Shown here piece after piece: positions 1-5,934 of a stretch of 6,551 bases of DNA. Where the stretch lies: the NCBI GenBank assembly GCA_039024315.1, contig JBCCQN010000317.1, positions 1 through 6,551 on the forward strand. Reading direction: 5' to 3'. The stretch comes from JBCAWW01 sp039024315. Lineage in GTDB: Bacteria; Bacteroidota; Bacteroidia; J057. The notes under the pieces were generated by a model, which was given only the letters and a program-made list of their open reading frames with translations, was not told the origin of the DNA and did not search any database. The position numbers and the translations under genes are program-made. Positions within the stretch are counted from its first letter, which is position 1. The number at the start of each line of letters is the position of its first letter.

Positions 1-1068
1 ATTTGGCAATTCTATGTCGATGCCGGTTTCCATGGCTTTGATGGCTGCGGCTTCATGATCTGCGACAATCTTGTGTCGGTCATGGAGTTCGCGAATAGCG
101 GAATAATCCGAAACGATACTCCCCTTGAATGCCCACTCACCCCGCAAAATATCTTGCAATAGCCAAGTGCTAGCATGAGAAGGCACCCCATCAATCTCGT
201 TGTAAGAAGCCATGACCGAACGTACCCGCCCCACTTGAACTGCCTTTTTAAAAGGGGGCAAAAAGACTTCTCTTACCGTACGTTCGCTAATATGGGCTGG
301 GCCAATATTATTACCGCCTTCTGGCTCACCATGGCCCGTCATATGCTTGAGCGTGGCAATGATATGATCCCCCTCAATTTTCTCGCTCCGCCCTTGGAAG
401 CCCAAGATAGCAGCAAGACCAATCTCACCAGCTAGGTAGGGGTCCTCACCATAAGTTTCTTCCGTACGTCCCCAACGTGGATCTCTCGTAACATCCAAGA
501 CAGGCGAAAGAGCTTGATGAGTACCCCTGAGCTTGGCTTCACGGGCCGTCATGATAAACAATTCTTCTACTAGCTCCCGGTCAAAACTGCTGGCTAGGGC
601 AATCGGCTGAGGAAAACTAGTAGCATCTCGGGCAGCATGGCCATGGAGACATTCTTCGTGAAATAAAGCGGGTATACCGAGGCGTGTTTCTTCTGAAAGG
701 AATTTTTGTATAGCATTGGTAAAGATAGCGTTTTCTTCTGCAGTAAAACCTAATCCGCCATTTCCAGCAGGACCTTCACTAGGACGAGCGATGTGGCCAA
801 TGCCATTTTTGAGGATCTTTTTTGCGCCAACTTCGTTGAACGATCCGTCGGCATTGGTAAACTTATCTTTTTTACCTAACCAAAAGGCTTGTACCTGCAT
901 TAATTTCTCATCCAAACTCATTCGCTGGAGGAGATCCTTCACTCTTTTCTCCGTACTGAGATCAGTACGACGATAGGCTGGAGTTTGAGTGGCTCCAGTA
1001 AATAAGCTAAAGGATAAAGCCAATACAATAATAAAGGCAAACAGATATTTGATCTGTGGCTTGAACAT
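1..1068 (-). CDS. Secreted glycoside hydrolase family 3 (beta-glucosidase/beta-xylosidase type), N-terminal part
   Basis: The reading frame is open from an ATG at 1066-1068 to the left edge, giving 356 residues of a protein that is usually about 750 long; the C-terminal part lies outside the window. GH3 enzymes remove single sugars from the non-reducing ends of beta-linked oligosaccharides by a retaining mechanism. Residues 1-25 form a signal peptide (basic start, then a long hydrophobic run ending near GAT), so export to the periplasm or beyond is expected; there is no obvious lipobox. GH3 hallmarks appear in order: FHEECLHG (136-143), DPRWGRTEETYGEDP (196-210), a KH pair with GHGEPEGG (241-252), and SDY (320-322), where Asp321 is the expected nucleophile. 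The acid/base domain is not visible. Sequence alone does not separate glucosidase from xylosidase. The xylulokinase-like neighbour slightly favours a pentose, which is inference. There is no Shine-Dalgarno sequence at the start. Confidence 0.93.
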   Translation of the reverse strand, partial: MFKPQIKYLFAFIIVLALSFSLFTGATQTPAYRRTDLSTEKRVKDLLQRMSLDEKLMQVQAFWLGKKDKFTNADGSFNEVGAKKILKNGIGHIARPSEGPAGNGGLGFTAEENAIFTNAIQKFLSEETRLGIPALFHEECLHGHAARDATSFPQPIALASSFDRELVEELFIMTAREAKLRGTHQALSPVLDVTRDPRWGRTEETYGEDPYLAGEIGLAAILGFQGRSEKIEGDHIIATLKHMTGHGEPEGGNNIGPAHISERTVREVFLPPFKKAVQVGRVRSVMASYNEIDGVPSHASTWLLQDILRGEWAFKGSIVSDYSAIRELHDRHKIVADHEAAAIKAMETGIDIELPN

Positions 1069-1099
1069 AGTAATAGTCGGATATAAAAAATCTTCACAT

Positions 1100-1107
1100 C
1101 AAATGTA
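1100..1107 (-). promoter_or_regulatory. Candidate Bacteroidota -7 promoter box for the GH3 gene
   Basis: On the minus strand the bases read TACATTTG, an exact match to the Bacteroidota sigma-factor -7 consensus TAnnTTTG. Transcription would begin near 1093 and give a leader of about 24 bases. The -33 element is weak: TTG triplets occur 14 and 26 bases upstream rather than the usual spacing of about 19. A weak -33 box would fit a promoter that depends on an activator. Confidence 0.4.
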
Positions 1108-1172
1108 TAGGGTCAAACTGACAATAAGCCTATCAAGCCCCTCTTCAAAATTTCGCCTTCAAATAAAATATT

Positions 1173-1214
1173 TACGCCAATACTACGCCATTTCATTACG
1201 CCAGTAACACGCTA
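1173..1214. repeat. Spaced direct repeats TACGCCA, candidate operator array
   Basis: Three exact copies of TACGCCA begin at 1173, 1184 and 1197, and a degenerate copy CACGCTA begins at 1208. The steps are 11, 13 and 11 bases, close to one helical turn. A further degenerate match, TTCGCCT, begins at 1152, two turns from the first exact copy. The array lies about 80-120 bases upstream of the inferred GH3 transcription start, a usual position for an activator binding array. Which protein binds is not shown by the sequence. Confidence 0.5.
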
Positions 1215-1217
1215 TTC

Positions 1218-3236
1218 CTAAAAAGCCAAGTTTTCCTCTTCCTCGACGGGAGTATTTCCGCTCTCTAATTGCTCAAAAAATGCGAGTAAATTGCAGTTGG
1301 CCGGAAGCGCCAATTTCTTGCGTAAGCGATACCTTCGTGTCTCTACTCCTCTAACAGAAATGTGCAATTTATTGGCGATCTCTTTATTGGAAAGGTTCAT
1401 TCTGATCATAGAACAAAGCTGGATTTCTGTCTGAGTCAATTTGGGGTACTGCTCACGGAGTAACTTGAACAAATCGTTGTGCAAAGCATCAAAATAAGAC
1501 TCAAATGTCTCCCAAGACTCTTGGGTATCTAGTTGTTCATCAATACGCTTGCAGAGTTCAGTAATCCGAGAGGTACTGAGTTCTCCCTTTTTCAAGGACT
1601 GCAATTCGTGTCTTACTTCTTTTAATAATTCCTTTTGGGAGAGAAGTTCTATGGAGGTTGAAGCTAAATCTTTATCCTTACGAATATTTTCTGATTGCAA
1701 TTGATCCATATGCCGCTGCAGGGCAGGAGCATAATCATCCTTACCTCGTCGACCTTGAATGTACTGTTTTAGCCAAGTTTCCCAGTTTTGGAAGGCAGTT
1801 TCATAAGGCCTCTTATCTGCCAAAGGCTCATAAATCAACTGCGTCTTCATACTAGATAATGCTTCTTGTAAAGAGCTATAATATCCTGTAGCGACTGCGG
1901 AGGCACGCGCCGCTCCAATAGCCCCATTTGTATCCACCATTTCAATCTCACAATCCAATAAGGTGGCGATAGTGGTGGCAAAAACTCGGGATTGAAACAT
2001 ATTATCGTTACCGACACGAATAACATCCACTCCTAGACCTAGGTCCTTGAGAATGTTGACCCCATGTGCAAACGCAAAAGCCACTCCTTCCAAAGCTGCT
2101 CTGTATAAATGAGCTCTTTTGTGGCGATTGAATTGCAGATTTATGATCTGAGAATTGACATTTTTATTCCTAAGGATTCTTTCAGCGCCATTGCCAAAGG
2201 GAAGTACGACCAAGCCATCAGAACCAATCGGCACCGTCGCAGCCATACGCTCCATGTCCGTGTATTGCCGATCCCTACGCGCTACTTGATCCTTGATCCA
2301 ACTATAAAGGGTACCAGCCCCATTGATACACAGCAGGATACCAATACGATCAAAACGCTCTTCATAATTGACGTGGGCAAAAGCATTTACCCTTGATTCG
2401 GCATCGAAAGTGGGTTTATCGACGATGCCATAAACGACTCCAGAGGTATCGCTAATAGCAGCAATTTCACCAGGATTCAGCACGTTAAGAGAAAGCGCAT
2501 TGTTGGGTTGATCGCCAGCACGGTAAGAGAGAGGCGTTCCCGGAGGAAGCCCAGTCAAATCAGCCGCTTCTTTTGTCAGTTTTCCTTGAATAGAGAAAGT
2601 AGGGACACAGTCCGGTAAAAGCTTAGGATCTAATTCATAATAATCGAGTACTTCTTTGGCCTGTCGCTTTTCTTGGAAGTTCCATAAAATCGCTTCACTT
2701 AGGCCTGAAATAGTGGTGGTTTTTTCTCCCGTAAGCTTATAGGCAATAAAATCGCCGGGTAACATCACTTTATCGATGCGGGAGTACAACTCAGGCTCAT
2801 TATCCTTGACCCACTTTAGTTTTGAAGCCGTGAAGTTGCCAGGTGAATTGAGAAAATTTTCCAAGCAATACTGTTGCCCCATCTCTCGAAAAGCCTGACG
2901 ACCTATTGAGACGGCTCGGCCATCACTCCAAATTATAGCTGGACGTAAAACTTCTCCCTCGGCATCTATCAAAACCAAACCATGCATCTGGTAAGCGATC
3001 CCAATGCTTGCAACTGCAGTGGGATCAACCCCGCTTTTGTTTAGAAGCTTGCGGGTGGCCATACAAAAATGCATCCACCACAGATCAGGCTGTTGTTCAG
3101 CCCAGCCTGCTCGGCGCGACATGATATCCATACCCGTATTGGGATATTGGATCACTTGGACTACGCGATTACTCACCCCCTCGAATAGAGCGGCTTTTAT
3201 GTTAGCATTCCCGATATCATAGCCAATAAAATACAT
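1218..3236 (-). CDS. FGGY (xylulokinase-like) sugar kinase fused to coiled coil and LuxR-type HTH; putative sugar-sensing regulator
   Basis: This single 672-residue frame has two unrelated parts. Residues 1-495 are a full-length FGGY carbohydrate kinase most like xylulokinase: the N-terminal DIGNANIK loop (7-14), GWAEQQP (44-50), YQMHG (82-86), WSDGR (103-107), AGDQPNNA with Asp242 as the expected catalytic base, SDTSG (262-266), VGNDNMFQS (408-416) and GAIGAARA (438-445). Residues about 503-600 are a charged, probably coiled-coil linker. Residues 600-655 are a LuxR-type helix-turn-helix (LTQTEIQLC, then NLSNKEIANKLHISVRGVE and RYRLRKKL). The tail is acidic. The linker and HTH resemble the output end of Bacteroidota membrane sensor-regulators, here on a soluble kinase. 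There is no signal peptide, so it should be cytoplasmic. Thr-to-Asn at position 10 and Gly-to-Asp at 263 alter the phosphate loops, so kinase activity is doubtful. It probably controls sugar genes such as the downstream GH3 gene (inference). A plain xylulokinase would end near residue 495. Confidence 0.9.
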   Translation of the reverse strand: MYFIGYDIGNANIKAALFEGVSNRVVQVIQYPNTGMDIMSRRAGWAEQQPDLWWMHFCMATRKLLNKSGVDPTAVASIGIAYQMHGLVLIDAEGEVLRPAIIWSDGRAVSIGRQAFREMGQQYCLENFLNSPGNFTASKLKWVKDNEPELYSRIDKVMLPGDFIAYKLTGEKTTTISGLSEAILWNFQEKRQAKEVLDYYELDPKLLPDCVPTFSIQGKLTKEAADLTGLPPGTPLSYRAGDQPNNALSLNVLNPGEIAAISDTSGVVYGIVDKPTFDAESRVNAFAHVNYEERFDRIGILLCINGAGTLYSWIKDQVARRDRQYTDMERMAATVPIGSDGLVVLPFGNGAERILRNKNVNSQIINLQFNRHKRAHLYRAALEGVAFAFAHGVNILKDLGLGVDVIRVGNDNMFQSRVFATTIATLLDCEIEMVDTNGAIGAARASAVATGYYSSLQEALSSMKTQLIYEPLADKRPYETAFQNWETWLKQYIQGRRGKDDYAPALQRHMDQLQSENIRKDKDLASTSIELLSQKELLKEVRHELQSLKKGELSTSRITELCKRIDEQLDTQESWETFESYFDALHNDLFKLLREQYPKLTQTEIQLCSMIRMNLSNKEIANKLHISVRGVETRRYRLRKKLALPANCNLLAFFEQLESGNTPVEEEENLAF

Positions 3237-3239
3237 CGT

Positions 3240-3247
3240 CTCCTTTT
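3240..3247 (-). promoter_or_regulatory. Strong ribosome binding site of the kinase-HTH gene
   Basis: On the minus strand AAAAGGAG ends three bases before the ATG at 3234-3236. This is the best purine-rich Shine-Dalgarno match in the window. It supports the annotated start, which also places the N-terminal phosphate loop (Asp7) at the usual position for FGGY kinases. The spacing is shorter than the usual 5-8 bases. Confidence 0.55.
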
Positions 3248-3256
3248 GCCCAGTCC

Positions 3257-3292
3257 AGATTTTTGTATCTAAAAGTAAAGTACAAAAAATCT
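3257..3292. repeat. Inverted repeat upstream of the kinase-HTH gene, candidate operator
   Basis: The left arm AGATTTTTGTA (3257-3267) is matched by the right arm TACAAAAAATCT (3281-3292), its reverse complement apart from one extra A. The arms are 13 bases apart and their centres are about 24-25 bases apart, roughly two helical turns. The repeat lies 21-56 bases before the start codon of the kinase-HTH gene. It is too AT-rich to be a good intrinsic terminator for the upstream PhoX gene. Binding of a dimeric regulator, possibly the gene's own product, is a reasonable inference. Confidence 0.45.
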
Positions 3293-3340
3293 AGCCCTAG
3301 CATAAGGATCAGATTGTTTTTAGGCTTTCGATATCAGCTA

Positions 3341-4753
3341 TTAAGCTCTTTGTCCAAATGGTCCAGTAATAGCCAAGGTCAAACCAGCATGCTGGATATT
3401 GACAAAAAGGGTTTTCCCATCCGGCGCAAAGGTCGCTCCGGTAAACTCAGATTCGTAGCCTACATTTTTGGCCAAGTGATAGATTTCTCCCTGCGGGGTA
3501 ACCCCAACAATACGAGGAGTAGCCTGATCTTCACAAAGGATCAAATCGCCATTGGAAGCTACCGTAATATTATCGCAGGCCTCAACTAAGTCAGTATTAT
3601 TGGGCTCTACAAAAATTGATAGTTTGCCAGGCGATTGATTCTCGGCTGATTGCCCTTCTAGCTCGCTGGGAACGTATTTAAAAATTTGACCAGCTGTAAC
3701 AGTACCGCCGTTGGTACAGGCAAAGTATAATTCATTGTCGCCAAACCACATCCCTTCGCCTCGGGCGAAGCGGGCTGCTCCACTTTCAAAGCCTCTAAAG
3801 CGGAGATCATCTTCTGGAGCTTCGACATTATTGATATCAATCCATTCAACATCGTACTCCTTGCCGATTTCCATTCTTTCGGTATCAAGATTATCCCAAT
3901 TACGGGTGTCGAAGCTTTTTTTATCTTTGATCGCGAGCACTTGTAGGCGTCCTCCGGCATGTAACTTTTCTGCTTGATTAGGAATAAAACGATAAATCAG
4001 CCCATCACTCCGGTCCTCCGTTTGGTAAACAATGCTAGTTCTCGGATCCACACATACGGCTTCATGATTGAAGCGTCCCATAGCCTTTATCGGTTTAGGA
4101 GCAGCAAGTTGGGGACTAAGAGATACTGGTACCTCAAAGTTAAAACCATGATCAAACTCTAGCTCATTACCAGCCTTGATCGTGGTCTCCTCACAAGTGA
4201 TCCAGCTTTGCCAAGGAGTTAAGCCTCCGGCACAATTGCGAATCGTGCCAGCAAGGCTGAGATACTCCATCTCTACCTCCCCCCTTAGAGGGTCATAAAT
4301 AAAAGTGGTGGTACCTCCTAAGCCCGGTAGCTTACCGCTGCCATAATCATACAGACTTTCTTTACCTAGACGTGCTAGCAATTCATTTTTGGCCCCAAAA
4401 GCTCCATTTTCAAAGTCGTCATGGGAGACTTCATGATTGCGTACTACAATTACTTTTCCGTTTTCACCGGCAAAAGAGGCCATGCCATCAGGCTTACCGG
4501 GTAGAAAAAAGCCATCCGCCATTTCTGATCCTTGACGAGAAATGATCTTATAGCTAAAGCCCTTAGGTAGGTCGAGGATTCTATCAGGATCTGGTAAAAG
4601 GGGGCCATAGCCTTGATGTAGTCCTCCCGCAGCCATTTTGGCCACCTCTTTACTTCCATTAGTAGGATCCCCACAGGATGAAACATAGGCTTGGAGGCTC
4701 AAAAAGCCTAAGCTAACTAGCCCACTTTGGCGCAGAAAGGTACGTCTTTTCAT
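3341..4753 (-). CDS. phoX: PhoX-family (DUF839) alkaline phosphatase, predicted Tat-exported lipoprotein
   Basis: PhoX enzymes are calcium- and iron-dependent phosphatases that release phosphate from organic phosphoesters outside the cytoplasm. The start carries a twin-arginine signal (RRTFLR, residues 3-8), a hydrophobic run (11-22) and a lipobox VSSC with Cys27 as the lipid site, so a Tat-exported, membrane-anchored protein is predicted. Family motifs follow: RNHE (105-108), CAGGLTPWQSWITCEE (174-189; Cys174 and the CEE cluster are where known PhoX proteins bind metal), GRFNHEA (226-232), QTEDRSDG (244-251), RGEGMWF (331-337), CDN (393-395), CEDQ (407-410) and FVNIQHAG (450-457). The 470-residue length is complete for a compact family member. 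Phosphatase activity is inferred from the family; some DUF839 proteins are uncharacterised. The gene is divergent from the kinase gene at 4888, and 104 bases separate it from the kinase-HTH gene downstream, so co-transcription is possible but unproven. Confidence 0.9.
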   Translation of the reverse strand: MKRRTFLRQSGLVSLGFLSLQAYVSSCGDPTNGSKEVAKMAAGGLHQGYGPLLPDPDRILDLPKGFSYKIISRQGSEMADGFFLPGKPDGMASFAGENGKVIVVRNHEVSHDDFENGAFGAKNELLARLGKESLYDYGSGKLPGLGGTTTFIYDPLRGEVEMEYLSLAGTIRNCAGGLTPWQSWITCEETTIKAGNELEFDHGFNFEVPVSLSPQLAAPKPIKAMGRFNHEAVCVDPRTSIVYQTEDRSDGLIYRFIPNQAEKLHAGGRLQVLAIKDKKSFDTRNWDNLDTERMEIGKEYDVEWIDINNVEAPEDDLRFRGFESGAARFARGEGMWFGDNELYFACTNGGTVTAGQIFKYVPSELEGQSAENQSPGKLSIFVEPNNTDLVEACDNITVASNGDLILCEDQATPRIVGVTPQGEIYHLAKNVGYESEFTGATFAPDGKTLFVNIQHAGLTLAITGPFGQRA

Positions 4754-4887
4754 GAATCTACTTTTAGAGCAAAAAAACTAATTCAGATTAAGTAAGGATA
4801 AGATAAATATGAAAATATTAATAGGTGCAAAATTCTACTGTTTTTCTGGATGATTGCGCGTATTTTTCAGCACTACTAAGGCTACTT
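4754..4887. promoter_or_regulatory. Divergent intergenic region between phoX and the APH-fold kinase gene
   Basis: This AT-rich region must hold promoters for both divergent genes. I found no exact TAnnTTTG box for phoX. For the rightward gene, TATTTTTC at 4861-4868 matches seven of eight consensus positions and would fit a start at 4888. On the minus strand, TTATC-like units repeat across 4786-4806, 33-53 bases before the phoX start. If the GTG at 4825 is the true start of the kinase gene, the region ends at 4824. Confidence 0.4.
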
Positions 4888-5931
4888 ATGCGACATCTTG
4901 ATTACGTTTCCATCGTCCAGCAAGCCTGGCAAGCGTATGGTTCTCGAAGAGAAATAGAAAAGATTACTGACCTCAGCCCCCAGGTCTCTACTAATCATGT
5001 TTACAAAGTTCAGTTCGCCAGCAGAAGGTTTGTGATCGCCAAACTGGCGCATTTCGGTACCCACATACACTTTCACGAAGAACATAGCATCATCAACCAA
5101 CTGGCGACTGAGCTGCCTAACCCCTATAATAGAGTCTTGGCTCGGTCCCTAATCAAAGATGGAAAAGTGTTTACCTACCGTTATCAACAAGAATTTCAAG
5201 ACTTTTGGGTCGTCTTTTACGTACCTGTACCGATTCGCGAGTCCCTACCCAAACGCTTATCTAATTCGGACATTGCCAATTTAGGAAGGCAGATGGGTCG
5301 TTTTCATAAAGCATGTGCGGGAGTTACCCCTCAATTACCAGAATCCTCCAAAACTGTGCAAAGTGATATTTATCAGCTACTGTCCAAGTTATACACCACC
5401 GAGGGGAAGATGAGCTTTGGCCACTACAGTAGTGAAATTCGTTTGCAATGCGACCTCTTTTTTCAAAACATTGAGCGTCTGGGCTATGATCAATTTCTCA
5501 AGATGCCCGTCTTTGTGGACTGGAACATTGGCAACTTCTCGATCGACAAAAAGGGTAATCTTTTCAGCCGTTGGGACTATGACTGGTTTAGAATGTCCTC
5601 GCGGGTGATGGACTTTTACTTTATGAGTCGGGTAGTATCGGATATAGGCGACAGGACGGTCTTTAGCTATTGGATGGAGCCGTTAATGGAAGAACGATTT
5701 TTATATTTCTTGACCCATTATCACGCTGAATATCCGTTGACAGAAGCGGAGATCAAATTTATCCCTGAGGCCTACCGCTTTTTCATCTTACACTATGTAT
5801 TGAGTTTTGGCAAACATTTTTTCCATCCCTTTTACGCGACTCGCCTACAACAAGAAGCGATTGAGTTATATTTACCCTCGATCAATACCCACTTTGATGC
5901 TTCTCTGATTCTCAGAACGCTTGGACTTTAA
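4888..5931 (+). CDS. Aminoglycoside phosphotransferase (APH)-fold small-molecule kinase, substrate unknown
   Basis: The protein has 347 residues from the ATG at 4888. It is an APH/choline-kinase-fold phosphotransferase by its motifs: VIAKL, whose Lys52 is the likely ATP-binding lysine; FVDWNIGNF, the catalytic loop with Asp211 and Asn216 in the D-x4-N spacing; and WDYDW (229-233), the metal-binding D-x-D. The usual His-Gly before the catalytic Asp is Phe-Val, a divergent form. The substrate cannot be read from the sequence. The same frame is open to a GTG at 4825, which would add 21 residues. I prefer 4888 because AAGG lies six bases before it and the extension has no recognisable motif. Its TAA stop lies three bases before the HAD gene's ATG, so the two gene products probably act on related molecules, for example as an opposed kinase and phosphatase pair. 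Confidence 0.8.
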   Translation: MRHLDYVSIVQQAWQAYGSRREIEKITDLSPQVSTNHVYKVQFASRRFVIAKLAHFGTHIHFHEEHSIINQLATELPNPYNRVLARSLIKDGKVFTYRYQQEFQDFWVVFYVPVPIRESLPKRLSNSDIANLGRQMGRFHKACAGVTPQLPESSKTVQSDIYQLLSKLYTTEGKMSFGHYSSEIRLQCDLFFQNIERLGYDQFLKMPVFVDWNIGNFSIDKKGNLFSRWDYDWFRMSSRVMDFYFMSRVVSDIGDRTVFSYWMEPLMEERFLYFLTHYHAEYPLTEAEIKFIPEAYRFFILHYVLSFGKHFFHPFYATRLQQEAIELYLPSINTHFDASLILRTLGL

Positions 5932-5934
5932 CCT

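Larger units (their letters stand above)
1069..1217. other. Intergenic regulatory region between kinase-HTH gene and GH3 gene
   Basis: This 149-bp gap separates two genes read leftwards. It is AT-rich and holds spaced TACGCCA repeats beside the upstream gene's stop codon, then a -7-like box about 32 bases before the GH3 start. I found no GC-rich hairpin followed by a T-run on the minus strand, so the GH3 gene may be expressed both by read-through and from its own promoter. The plus-strand reading frame that crosses it (989-1207) shows no recognisable protein and overlaps the GH3 signal peptide. Confidence 0.6.

Noticed and set aside
989..1207. Plus-strand reading frame of 72 codons across the GH3 start and the intergenic gap
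   Set aside because: It overlaps the GH3 signal peptide antisense and the repeat array, has no recognisable motif, and its composition looks like translated AT-rich non-coding DNA.
1500..1760. Possibility that the kinase-HTH fusion is an artefact of a lost stop codon or frameshift
   Set aside because: The linker between the domains is a continuous, charged, coiled-coil-like segment of the type that normally precedes this HTH, and no break in frame or start codon with a ribosome site was seen at the junction. It cannot be fully excluded without raw reads or relatives.
3291..3300. CTAGCCCTAG, a small palindrome considered as a terminator stem for phoX
   Set aside because: The stem is only four base pairs with no following T-run suited to intrinsic termination.
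3263..3589. Plus-strand reading frame of 108 codons antisense to the end of phoX
   Set aside because: It lies opposite well-conserved PhoX motifs and shows no domain or start signal; it is explained as a shadow of phoX.
4825..4887. Upstream GTG start for the APH-fold kinase
   Set aside because: The frame is open, but the extra 21 residues have no recognisable motif, while the ATG at 4888 has an AAGG site at good spacing. It is kept as the alternative start, not the preferred one.
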